A stretch of DNA of 64,000 bases from Bradyrhizobium sp. CB1650 (GTDB lineage: Bacteria > Pseudomonadota > Alphaproteobacteria > Rhizobiales > Xanthobacteraceae): NCBI RefSeq assembly GCF_029761915.1, contig NZ_CP121695.1, forward strand, positions 372,001 to 436,000. The letters are read 5' to 3'. Position 1 is the first letter of the stretch; every line of letters begins with the position of its first letter. Below, one piece after another: positions 57,263 through 64,000 of the stretch. The position numbers and the translations under genes were made by a program. Below the pieces are notes generated by a model that was not told where the DNA came from, did not search any database, and saw nothing but the letters and a program-made list of their open reading frames with translations.

Positions 57263-58207
57263 ATGAACGATACCACCTCTGACACCCCCAAGCTGAGCTG
57301 GTGGCGCCGCCTGTCCAACGGGTTGAAGCGCACCTCGTCCTCGCTCGGGACCGCGGTCGCCGACCTCGTCACCAAGCGCAAGCTCGACCGCGCCATGCTC
57401 GACGACATCGAGGACGTGCTGCTGCGCGCCGACCTCGGCACCGAGGTCGCAGTCAGGATCGCCGATGCCGTTGGCACCGGGCGTTATGACAAGGCGATCT
57501 CGGCGGACGAGGTCAAGGATGTCGTCGCGACCGAGGTCGAGAAGGTGCTATCGCCGGTTGCGAAGGCGCTCGAGATCGATACGGCGAAAAAACCGTTCGT
57601 CATCCTGGTGGTCGGCGTCAACGGATCCGGCAAGACTACGACCATCGGCAAGCTCTCGGCGAAATTCGCCTCCGAAGGCCGCAAGGTGATGCTGGCTGCC
57701 GGCGACACGTTTCGCGCGGCCGCGATCGAGCAGCTCAAGGTCTGGGGCGAGCGCACCAAGACGCCGGTTATATCAGGTGCGCAGGGCTCGGATTCGGCGA
57801 GCCTCGCCTTCAATGCGCTGACGGCGGCGAAGGAGCAAAGCATCGATGTGCTCCTGATCGACACCGCGGGACGGTTGCAGAACAAGTCCGAGCTGATGAA
57901 CGAGCTCGAAAAGGTCGTGCGGGTGACACGGAAAGTCGATGCCACCGCGCCGCATGCCGTGCTGCTGGTGCTGGACGCAACCGTCGGCCAGAATGCGCTG
58001 TCGCAGGTCGAGGCATTCCATCGCACCGCCGGCGTGACCGGTCTCGTGATGACGAAACTCGACGGCACCGCGCGCGGCGGCATCCTGGTCGCGCTCGCCG
58101 AGAAATTCAAACTGCCGGTGCATTTCATCGGCGTCGGCGAAGGCGTCGACGATCTCGCGCCGTTCACCGCGCGCGATTTCGCTCGCGCGATTGCCGGAAT
58201 CGAATAG
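57263..58207 (+). CDS. ftsY: Signal recognition particle receptor FtsY
   Basis: Membrane-bound receptor that docks SRP-ribosome complexes at SecYEG. The 314-residue protein is the NG core only: an N-domain beginning KLSWWRRLSNGLKRTSSSLG with a basic amphipathic helix for membrane contact, then G1 GVNGSGKTTTIGKLSAKF, DTFRAAAIEQLKVW, DTAGRLQNKSELMNEL, and TKLDGTARGG. The acidic A-domain of E. coli FtsY is absent, as in many alphaproteobacteria. Confidence 0.96.
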   Translation: MNDTTSDTPKLSWWRRLSNGLKRTSSSLGTAVADLVTKRKLDRAMLDDIEDVLLRADLGTEVAVRIADAVGTGRYDKAISADEVKDVVATEVEKVLSPVAKALEIDTAKKPFVILVVGVNGSGKTTTIGKLSAKFASEGRKVMLAAGDTFRAAAIEQLKVWGERTKTPVISGAQGSDSASLAFNALTAAKEQSIDVLLIDTAGRLQNKSELMNELEKVVRVTRKVDATAPHAVLLVLDATVGQNALSQVEAFHRTAGVTGLVMTKLDGTARGGILVALAEKFKLPVHFIGVGEGVDDLAPFTARDFARAIAGIE

Positions 58208-58210
58208 CTT

Positions 58211-58313
58211 CGTCCTTCGAGACGCGCGCAAGCGCTCTCCTCAGGACGAGGTCGTGCCAGACGTGAGGTCCTCATCCTGAGGAGACCGCGAAGCGGTCGT
58301 CTCGAAGGATGAG
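58211..58313. repeat. Palindromic element CGTCCTTCGAGACGC ... GTCTCGAAGGATGAG
   Basis: Imperfect inverted repeat with ends CGTCCTTCGAGACGC and CGTCTCGAAGGATGAG and an inner CTCCTCAGGACGAG/CTCATCCTGAGGAG pair. It occupies the gap from the ftsY stop to the yciB start. Confidence 0.8.
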
Positions 58314-58329
58314 AGAGACGGAAGAGAGA

Positions 58330-58932
58330 ATGGACAAGACCCTGCCGCATCCGCTGTTCAAGCTTGCGACCGAGCTAGGTCCGCTGCTCGTCTTCTTTTT
58401 CGTGAATGCGAAGTTCAACCTTTTCGCTGCGACGGGTGCCTTCATGGTCGCGATCGTGGCGGCGATGATCGCGTCTTATGCAGTGACGCGCCATATACCG
58501 ATCATGGCGATCGTGACCGGCGTCATCGTGTTGGTGTTCGGTACGCTGACGCTGGTGCTGCACGACGAGACCTTCATCAAGGTCAAGCCGACCATCATCT
58601 ACGGCCTGTTCGCCGCGATCCTCGGCGGCGGCCTTCTGTTCGGCCGCTCCTTCATCGCCGTCATGTTCGACCAGATGTTCAACCTGACCCCCCAGGGCTG
58701 GCGCATCCTCACCTTGCGCTGGGCGCTGTTCTTCGCCGGCATGGCGGTGCTGAACGAGATCGTCTGGCGTACGCAGAGCACGGATTTCTGGGTGAACTTC
58801 AAGGTGTTCGGCGTGACGCCGCTGACCATGATCTTCGCCATCGCGCAGATGCCGCTGACCAAGCGCTATCACCTCGCGCCGGTGTCGCTGGAAGCGAGCG
58901 AGGCCGAGGCGGGGGATGTGAGGAAGGGGTAA
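58330..58932 (+). CDS. yciB: Inner-membrane septation protein A (YciB/IspZ)
   Basis: A 200-residue polytopic membrane protein of the YciB family with about five to six hydrophobic spans. E. coli YciB affects cell-envelope homeostasis and septation; the exact activity is not settled. The ATG at 58330 ([20 protein letters not shown]) is selected over 58309, which would start within the repeat. It follows ftsY across a palindromic element. Confidence 0.88.
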   Translation: MDKTLPHPLFKLATELGPLLVFFFVNAKFNLFAATGAFMVAIVAAMIASYAVTRHIPIMAIVTGVIVLVFGTLTLVLHDETFIKVKPTIIYGLFAAILGGGLLFGRSFIAVMFDQMFNLTPQGWRILTLRWALFFAGMAVLNEIVWRTQSTDFWVNFKVFGVTPLTMIFAIAQMPLTKRYHLAPVSLEASEAEAGDVRKG

Positions 58933-58946
58933 GCAGGTCTCAGCTC

Positions 58947-59066
58947 GTCATTGCGAGCCAACGGGTCCGCGCAAAGCGCGGCCCGATGACAGGCTCCGCG
59001 AAGCAATCCAGAATCTTTCCGCGGTAGGATTCTGGATTGCTTCGTCGCTTCGCTCCTCGCAATGAC
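58947..59066. repeat. Palindromic repeat GTCATTGCGAG family, long copy
   Basis: GTCATTGCGAGCC...GCGAAGCAATCCAGA and TCTGGATTGCTTCGTCGC...CTCGCAATGAC ends. It carries an extra inner palindrome CCGCGCAAAGCGCGG, so it is longer than the copies at 45591 and 51170. Confidence 0.85.
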
Positions 59067-59074
59067 GATCTTGG

Positions 59075-59665
59075 CTAGCTTCCCGCCTTCAACGCCCTCT
59101 CCAGCTCCGGCAGCAGCACCGCCCTAAAATTCTCCGGCGTGATCGGGCCGACGAGCTTGTAGGCAATCGTGCCTTCGCGCCCGACGACAAACGTCTCGGG
59201 CACGCCATACACGCCCCATTCGATCGAGGCGCGGCCGTTGGCATCGGCGCCGACGCGGCCGAACGGGTTGCCGTATCGGCCGAGGAAGCGCCGCGCATTG
59301 TCGGGGGCGTCCTTGTAGTTGATGCCGACGAGCTGGAAGCGTTTGTCCTTGGCGAGCTCGGTGAGCAGCGGCGCCTCGTCGTGGCACGGCACGCACCAGG
59401 AGGCCCAGACATTGACGAGGCTGACCTTGCCCTTGAACGCGGCGGGGTCGAGTCCCGGCACCTGCACGCCGTTGTCCTGCAATCCGTCGAGCGGCGGCAG
59501 GGTGGTTTGCGGCGCGGGCCGCCCGATCAGCGCGGACGGAATCCGCGAGGGATCGCCGCTGCCGAGCCGGTACCAGAACAGCAGCGCAAGGGCGAGGAAG
59601 ACGAGCAGCGGCAGCACCATGAGGAAGGTGCGGCGCGGCGCGGCGGAAGCCGATGGTTCGTTCAT
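59075..59665 (-). CDS. ccmG: Cytochrome c biogenesis thiol:disulfide protein CcmG/DsbE
   Basis: Periplasmic thioredoxin-fold protein that keeps apocytochrome c cysteines (or CcmH) reduced for haem ligation. The 196 residues have one membrane anchor (about 12-30) and the active site [13 protein letters not shown], followed by the DsbE-type [10 protein letters not shown] near the end. The ATG at 59665 overlaps the ccmD stop by four bases; a longer frame to 59881 is an artefact over ccmD. Confidence 0.95.
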   Translation of the reverse strand: MNEPSASAAPRRTFLMVLPLLVFLALALLFWYRLGSGDPSRIPSALIGRPAPQTTLPPLDGLQDNGVQVPGLDPAAFKGKVSLVNVWASWCVPCHDEAPLLTELAKDKRFQLVGINYKDAPDNARRFLGRYGNPFGRVGADANGRASIEWGVYGVPETFVVGREGTIAYKLVGPITPENFRAVLLPELERALKAGS

Positions 59666-59847
59666 GGCCTGTCCGTTGCGCTGCGCCCCGAGCGGCGCGT
59701 GATGCCGCTGCGATCGAGCTCGCGCAGGCGCTGGGTCTGGTTGCGATGGTCGACCATGACCCAGCCGATCAGGATCGCGACCACGACGGCCGCTGCGGCA
59801 TAGGACGTCACGATGAAGGACGCGTAGGGGCCGAGCGACATCGTCAT
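59662..59847 (-). CDS. ccmD: Haem exporter protein CcmD
   Basis: A 61-residue single-span membrane protein: short N-terminus, span at about 9-33 ([21 protein letters not shown]), and a basic cytoplasmic end ([16 protein letters not shown]). CcmD stabilises the CcmABC-CcmE complex and haem loading of CcmE. It overlaps ccmC at one end and ccmG at the other, which is diagnostic of the ccm operon. Confidence 0.92.
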   Translation of the reverse strand: MTMSLGPYASFIVTSYAAAAVVVAILIGWVMVDHRNQTQRLRELDRSGITRRSGRSATDRP

Positions 59848-60635
59848 GCAGCCCCGGCTTCTTTTGACGCGTTTTCTTCACGCGAACCGGCGCCCACTTC
59901 GCTCGAAAACGCTATGCGGCTCGCCTGCATCATCTGCAGCGAGCGTACGCGCCGGCGCAGGATTTCGTTGCGCATCGCAGCCAGATGAAGCGTGACGAAC
60001 AGCAGCGTGAAGGCGATCGCCATCACCAGCAGCGGAACGAGGAACGCGCGATCGAGCGTCGATCCGCCCATGCGCATCACGGACGCTGGCTGGTGCAGCG
60101 TGTTCCACCAGTCGACCGAGAACTTGATGATCGGGAGGTTGATCGCGCCGACCAGCGTCAGCACGGCGGCCGCGCGGGCTGCGCGCGAGGGGTCCTCGAC
60201 CGCGCGCCACAGCGCCATCAGGCCGAGATACATCAGGAACAGGATCAGCACCGAGGTCAGCCGCGCGTCCCATTCCCAATAGGTGCCCCACATCGGCCGG
60301 CCCCACAGCGATCCCGTGACCAGCGCGAGGAAGGTGAAGGCGGCGCCGATGGGAGCTGCCGCTTTCGCGGCGACGTCGGCGAGCGGATGCCGCCACACCA
60401 GCGTGCCGAGCGAGGCCACGCTCATGACGCCCCACACGAACATCGATAGCCAGGCATTGGGCACATGGATGAACATGATCTTCACGGTCGCGCCCTGCTG
60501 ATAGTCGTCGGGCGCGAAAGCGGATTGGTAGAGGCCAATCGTGAGCAGGATGACGGTTGCAGCCGCAAGCCACGGCAGCATGCGCGCTGTCAGCGCGAGG
60601 AACCGCGTCGGATTGGCGAGGTCGATCAGCGTCAT
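59844..60635 (-). CDS. ccmC: Haem ABC transporter / haem-handling protein CcmC
   Basis: A 263-residue six-span membrane protein that presents haem to CcmE. The tryptophan-rich WWD motif is present: [23 protein letters not shown], with conserved histidines in the flanking loops as axial ligand candidates. It is located between ccmB (91 bases upstream) and ccmD (overlap of four bases). Confidence 0.96.
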   Translation of the reverse strand: MTLIDLANPTRFLALTARMLPWLAAATVILLTIGLYQSAFAPDDYQQGATVKIMFIHVPNAWLSMFVWGVMSVASLGTLVWRHPLADVAAKAAAPIGAAFTFLALVTGSLWGRPMWGTYWEWDARLTSVLILFLMYLGLMALWRAVEDPSRAARAAAVLTLVGAINLPIIKFSVDWWNTLHQPASVMRMGGSTLDRAFLVPLLVMAIAFTLLFVTLHLAAMRNEILRRRVRSLQMMQASRIAFSSEVGAGSREENASKEAGAA

Positions 60636-60726
60636 GGTGTCCTGATAATCGCCGGGGGCCGCTCAGGCAATGAGCACGAAAGTGCGCAGCGAAAGTTGAT
60701 CGGGGTCAAGATCGGTCGAGCCCATA

Positions 60727-61395
60727 TCAGTCGAGCCCATGTCTGAGGCTCGCGGCCGCGGCGAAGGGGCCGACCACGAGGCTGACCAGCGACAGCGCGC
60801 AGAGGATCGAGAACGGCGCGCCGAACGACAGCGGCCCGGTGATCGCGGCCTGCGAGGCTGCGACCCCGAAGATCAGCACCGGGATCGACAGCGGCAGCAC
60901 CAGGACCGCCATCAACAGCCCGCCGCGATGCAGCGTCACCGCCAGCGCGGCGCCGATCATGCCGGTGAAGGTCAGTGCCGGCGTGCCGGCGAGCAGCGTC
61001 ACCGCCACCGCGCCGGTCGCGACCATGTCGAGGTTGAGCAGGAGCCCGAGCGCGGGGGTTGCGACAATCAGCGGCAGGCCCGCCGCCAGCCAATGCGCCA
61101 GCGCCTTGGCCGCGCAGGCGAGTTCCAGCGGCGTCCGGCTCATCGTGATGAGGTCCAGCGAGCCATCCTCATGGTCTGCCATGAACAGACGGTCGAGGGT
61201 GAGCAGGCTTGCCAGCAGCGCGCCGAGCCAAAGGATCGCCGGCCCGAGCCGGGACAGCACCGCCAGATCGGGTCCCACCGCGAACGGCATCAGCACGACG
61301 ACGGTCAGGAAGAACAGCACGCCGATCAGCGCCCCGCCGCCGACGCGGAGCGCGATCCGGATGTCCCGGCGAATGAGGGCGGAGAGCGCGGTCAT
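60727..61395 (-). CDS. ccmB: Haem exporter protein CcmB
   Basis: A 222-residue membrane component that works with CcmA to release holo-CcmE. It begins MTALSALIRRDIRIALRVGGG and has about six spans. The ATG at 61395 is used because the upstream frame to 61587 passes through a palindromic repeat. The distance from ccmA (268 bases) is unusual, because that repeat lies in between. Confidence 0.94.
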   Translation of the reverse strand: MTALSALIRRDIRIALRVGGGALIGVLFFLTVVVLMPFAVGPDLAVLSRLGPAILWLGALLASLLTLDRLFMADHEDGSLDLITMSRTPLELACAAKALAHWLAAGLPLIVATPALGLLLNLDMVATGAVAVTLLAGTPALTFTGMIGAALAVTLHRGGLLMAVLVLPLSIPVLIFGVAASQAAITGPLSFGAPFSILCALSLVSLVVGPFAAAASLRHGLD

Positions 61396-61455
61396 GCGGT
61401 GTCTCGTTGCGCAGACCGGCAGCCTGCAGCCGCCTCGCGCCCAAAGCACACTGCG

Positions 61456-61640
61456 CTCCCTCCCCCTTTGCGGGGGAGGGCCGGGGAGGGGGGTAGCCCC
61501 GGGAAAGATGCTTGTCGCGCGGAGACCGCCAGCAACAAAGTCCCTGCTGCCCGGGTGCTCGTACCGAGAGAGCGTACCGTGTGGCACCGCCCTCCCTGAC
61601 CCAGGGGGGAGGGAACGGCGAGGGCGGAACCCCGCCGCTT
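61456..61640. repeat. Repeat CTCCCTCCCCC...GGGGAGGG between ccmA and ccmB
   Basis: The left part has CTCCCTCCCCC-TTTG-CGGGGGAGGG and then GGCCGGGGAGGGGGGTAGCCCC; the right part has CCGCCCTCCCTGACCCAGGGGGGAGGGAACGGCGAGGGCGG. These GC-rich palindromes are of a kind common in Bradyrhizobium intergenic DNA. They separate ccmA from the rest of its operon. Confidence 0.75.
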
Positions 61641-61663
61641 AGAAAGCTGAGGGTCGGTGAATC

Positions 61664-62308
61664 TCACGCCGCACCCCCGATCCGCAGCTCCCGCGCGTCG
61701 ATGCCGAGCGGCGCATGGGTCGCCGCGATGATCAGGCCGCCGCCGGCGAGGTGGTCGCGCATCAGGCCGCCGAATATGTCCTGGCCAGACGCATCCAGCG
61801 CGGTGGTCGGCTCGTCCAATAGCCAGACCGGACGGCGGACGGCGAGCAGCCGGGCCAAGGAGAGTCGGCGGCGCTGGCCGGCCGATAGGAACGCCGCGGG
61901 AAGATGGGCGGCGTGGTCGAGGCCGACGGTCGTGAGGCTGCCAGCCGCGTCGGAGCGCTCTCCACCGAGAAAATCCGCCCAAAATGTCAGGTTCTCCGCC
62001 ACGCTCAGCGCCGGCTTCAAGGCGTCGCGATGACCGAGATAATGGCACTGCTCGGGGAGCGTCAGCTCGGCATCGCCGCCCTCGAGCGCGATCGTGCCGC
62101 CGGCCGGAACAAGCAGGCCCGCGATCAGCCGCAGCAGCGATGTCTTGCCCGAACCGTTGCGGCCCACCACCGCCACCGCCTCGCCGGAAGTCGCCTCCAA
62201 ATCGAGCCCGGCAAACACCTCGCGGCCGCCACGCACGCATGTCAGCCCGCGTCCGGAGAGCCGAATCTCGCCTCGTGTCGAAGCCCTCAACCGAGCCCCC
62301 AGGAACAC
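61664..62308 (-). CDS. ccmA: Cytochrome c biogenesis ATP-binding protein CcmA
   Basis: A 214-residue ATPase with the Walker [14 protein letters not shown], signature [15 protein letters not shown], and Walker [13 protein letters not shown]. CcmA hydrolyses ATP to release haem-loaded CcmE from CcmCD. The annotated start is GTG at 62308; a TTG at 62290 is equally possible. It is divergent from acnA; an Irr-box-like palindrome lies between their starts. Confidence 0.95.
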   Translation of the reverse strand: MFLGARLRASTRGEIRLSGRGLTCVRGGREVFAGLDLEATSGEAVAVVGRNGSGKTSLLRLIAGLLVPAGGTIALEGGDAELTLPEQCHYLGHRDALKPALSVAENLTFWADFLGGERSDAAGSLTTVGLDHAAHLPAAFLSAGQRRRLSLARLLAVRRPVWLLDEPTTALDASGQDIFGGLMRDHLAGGGLIIAATHAPLGIDARELRIGGAA

Positions 62309-62388
62309 CGCAAGGAAAACTTGGGGTAGCGCATCAGAATTTTTGGCTCGTGAATTGCCGCGGTACGATTGTGGCTGTGGCGGCGCGG

Positions 62389-62403
62389 TTAGAAAGCTTC
62401 TAT
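62389..62403. promoter_or_regulatory. Irr-box (ICE)-like palindrome between ccmA and acnA
   Basis: TTAGAA-AGC-TTCTAT: 5 of 6 inverted pairs match. The pattern TTAGAA-nnn-TTCTAA is close to the iron control element that the haem-responsive regulator Irr binds in rhizobia. It is 81 bases above the ccmA start and 117 bases above the acnA start. Both genes use iron (haem handling and Fe-S aconitase). Confidence 0.55.
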
Positions 62404-62519
62404 AAGCCCGGAACTACTTGATGCAGCAACTCAACCTGCCCCTGCAAGCGACCCAGCCGGATTCGCTGACGGTGTTAAAGTACCCTCGCCGGGTATAACT
62501 AACAATTGGGATTTCCTAC

Positions 62520-64000
62520 ATGACCTCGCTCGACAGCTTCAAATGCAAAAAGACCCTCAAGGTCGGCGCCAAGACCTATGTGTATTACAGCCTGCCCACG
62601 GCCGAGAAGAATGGTCTGAAGGGAATCTCGAAACTTCCCTATTCGATGAAAGTGCTGCTCGAGAACCTGCTGCGCAACGAAGACGGCCGCTCGGTCAAGA
62701 AGGAGGACATCGTCGCGGTGTCCAAGTGGCTGCGCAAGAAGTCGCTGGAGCATGAGATCGCCTTCCGCCCGGCCCGCGTGCTGATGCAGGACTTCACCGG
62801 CGTGCCCGCGGTGGTCGACCTCGCCGCGATGCGCAACGCGATGCAGAAGCTCGGCGGCGATGCCGAGAAGATCAATCCGCTGGTGCCGGTCGATCTCGTC
62901 ATCGACCACTCCGTGATCGTGAACTTCTTCGGCGACAACAAGGCCTTCGCCAAGAACGTGGTCGAGGAATACAAGCAGAACCAGGAGCGCTACGAGTTCC
63001 TGAAGTGGGGCCAGAAGGCGTTCTCGAACTTCTCCGTCGTGCCGCCTGGCACCGGCATCTGCCACCAGGTCAATCTCGAATATCTCGCCCAGACCGTCTG
63101 GACCAAGAAGGAGAAGATGACGGTCGGCAAGAAGACCGGCACCTTCGAGGTGGCCTATCCCGATTCGCTCGTCGGCACCGACTCCCACACCACCATGGTC
63201 AACGGTCTCGCCGTGCTCGGCTGGGGCGTCGGCGGCATCGAGGCGGAAGCCTGCATGCTCGGCCAGCCGCTGTCGATGCTGCTGCCGAACGTCGTCGGCT
63301 TCAAGCTGAAGGGCTCGCTGAAGGAAGGCGTTACCGCGACCGATCTCGTTTTGACGGTCACGCAGATGCTGCGCAAGCTCGGCGTCGTCGGCAAGTTTGT
63401 CGAATTCTTCGGCCCCGGTCTTGATAATCTCTCAGTCGCCGACAAGGCCACGATCGGCAATATGGCGCCCGAATACGGCGCGACCTGCGGCTTCTTCCCG
63501 GTCGATGCCGCCGCGATCGATTACCTCAAGACCTCCGGCCGCGCCGCAGCGCGCGTCGCGCTGGTGCAGGCCTATGCCAAGGCGCAGGGCTTGTTCCGCA
63601 CCGCCAAGTCGCCGGACCCGGTGTTCACCGAGACGCTGACGCTCGACCTTGGCGACGTCGTGCCGTCGATGGCCGGTCCGAAGCGTCCCGAAGGCCGCAT
63701 CGCGCTGCCCTCCGTGTCGGAAGGCTTCTCGCTGGCGATGACCAACGAGTACAAGAAGGGCGATGACGCCGAGAAGCGCTACGCGGTCGAAGGCAAGAAC
63801 TTCGACATCGGCCATGGCGACGTCGTGATCGCTGCGATCACCTCCTGCACCAACACCTCCAATCCGAGCGTGCTGATCGGCGCCGGCCTCTTGGCGCGCA
63901 ATGCGGCCAAGAAGGGCCTGAAGGCAAAACCCTGGGTGAAGACCTCGCTCGCGCCGGGCAGCCAGGTCGTCGCCGAATATCTCGCCAATTCCGGACTGCA
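62520..64000 (+). CDS. acnA: Aconitate hydratase AcnA (N-terminal part, cut by window end)
   Basis: Interconverts citrate and isocitrate in the TCA cycle. The visible 493 residues run from [21 protein letters not shown] to beyond the first cluster cysteine, Cys443 in [15 protein letters not shown]; the remaining two cysteines (usually around 507-510) and the swivel domain lie past 64000. [25 protein letters not shown] and [22 protein letters not shown] are standard AcnA blocks. It has no stop in the window and is a full-length family match so far. It may be iron-regulated through the ICE-like site upstream. Confidence 0.97.
   Translation, partial: MTSLDSFKCKKTLKVGAKTYVYYSLPTAEKNGLKGISKLPYSMKVLLENLLRNEDGRSVKKEDIVAVSKWLRKKSLEHEIAFRPARVLMQDFTGVPAVVDLAAMRNAMQKLGGDAEKINPLVPVDLVIDHSVIVNFFGDNKAFAKNVVEEYKQNQERYEFLKWGQKAFSNFSVVPPGTGICHQVNLEYLAQTVWTKKEKMTVGKKTGTFEVAYPDSLVGTDSHTTMVNGLAVLGWGVGGIEAEACMLGQPLSMLLPNVVGFKLKGSLKEGVTATDLVLTVTQMLRKLGVVGKFVEFFGPGLDNLSVADKATIGNMAPEYGATCGFFPVDAAAIDYLKTSGRAAARVALVQAYAKAQGLFRTAKSPDPVFTETLTLDLGDVVPSMAGPKRPEGRIALPSVSEGFSLAMTNEYKKGDDAEKRYAVEGKNFDIGHGDVVIAAITSCTNTSNPSVLIGAGLLARNAAKKGLKAKPWVKTSLAPGSQVVAEYLANSGL

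Noticed and set aside
59666..59881. N-terminal extension of ccmG
   Set aside because: The extension lies over ccmD in another frame and lacks a signal or anchor; the ATG at 59665 puts the membrane anchor near the N-terminus.

Overview
The window is a high-GC stretch of an alphaproteobacterial chromosome, almost certainly Bradyrhizobium or a close relative. The grounds are the gene order (aroA-cmk-rpsA-sppA-ihfB; trpFBA-accD-folC; ubiE-ubiB-coaBC-dut; rpsP-rimM-trmD-rplS), a ROSE-type RNA thermometer in front of a small heat-shock gene, Ohr/OhrR and Irr-like signals, and many short palindromic intergenic repeats of the kind common in this genus. It is mostly core genome. I see no prophage, transposase, CRISPR array or integrated island.

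Layout. 0-9 kb: ptsN; an hsp20-DUF1150 pair under a heat-shock promoter and ROSE thermometer; the ugpBAEC glycerol-3-phosphate importer behind a Pho-box-like site; a family III CoA-transferase; the divergent ohr/ohrR pair; a GIY-YIG gene; tRNA-Ala(GGC). 9-22 kb: an acidic-tailed TIGR02300 protein, then a long rightward run aroA, cmk, rpsA, sppA, ihfB, lapA, trpF, trpB, trpA, accD, folC and a metallophosphoesterase. 22-39 kb: a long leftward run which, in transcription order, is ubiE, ubiB, coaBC, dut, divL, tsaE-amgK fusion, a PilZ gene, murU-like, addB, addA, trxA. 39-50 kb: mutM, an orphan ParA-like ATPase, a cytoplasmic gamma-glutamyltransferase-like enzyme, then leftward ffh, rpsP, rimM, trmD, rplS, leuC and a degenerate trypsin-like gene. 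50-64 kb: an MBL-fold hydrolase, two exported proteins (SIMPL and GyrI-like), dapF-mtaB, a DUF2336 gene, an RluA-type synthase, ftsY, yciB, the leftward ccmABCDG cytochrome c maturation set, and divergent acnA, cut by the window end.

How the genes work together. The blocks are housekeeping: shikimate/tryptophan and fatty-acid/folate supply next to translation (S1, L19, S16, TrmD, RimM, SRP and FtsY), double-strand-break repair (AddAB), cell-cycle signalling (DivL), cell-wall sugar recycling (AmgK/MurU), ubiquinone and CoA synthesis, and haem/Fe-S enzymes that share an iron-responsive intergenic region (ccmA/acnA).

Most unusual points. CoaBC, the bifunctional CoA-biosynthesis enzyme, carries an N-terminal FitA/VapB-like ribbon-helix-helix DNA-binding domain. 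Directly upstream of its start lie two matched palindromes of the form TGATwGCr-n-TGCwATCA, which closely resemble known FitA half-sites. This suggests an autoregulated 'trigger enzyme' for CoA synthesis. Others: DivL with tyrosine in place of the phospho-acceptor histidine and a cluster of GANTC sites upstream; a RimM C-terminus written by an intergenic palindromic repeat; an AccD without its zinc-ribbon cysteines; and a trypsin-like protein that lacks its catalytic histidine and signal peptide and begins inside leuC.
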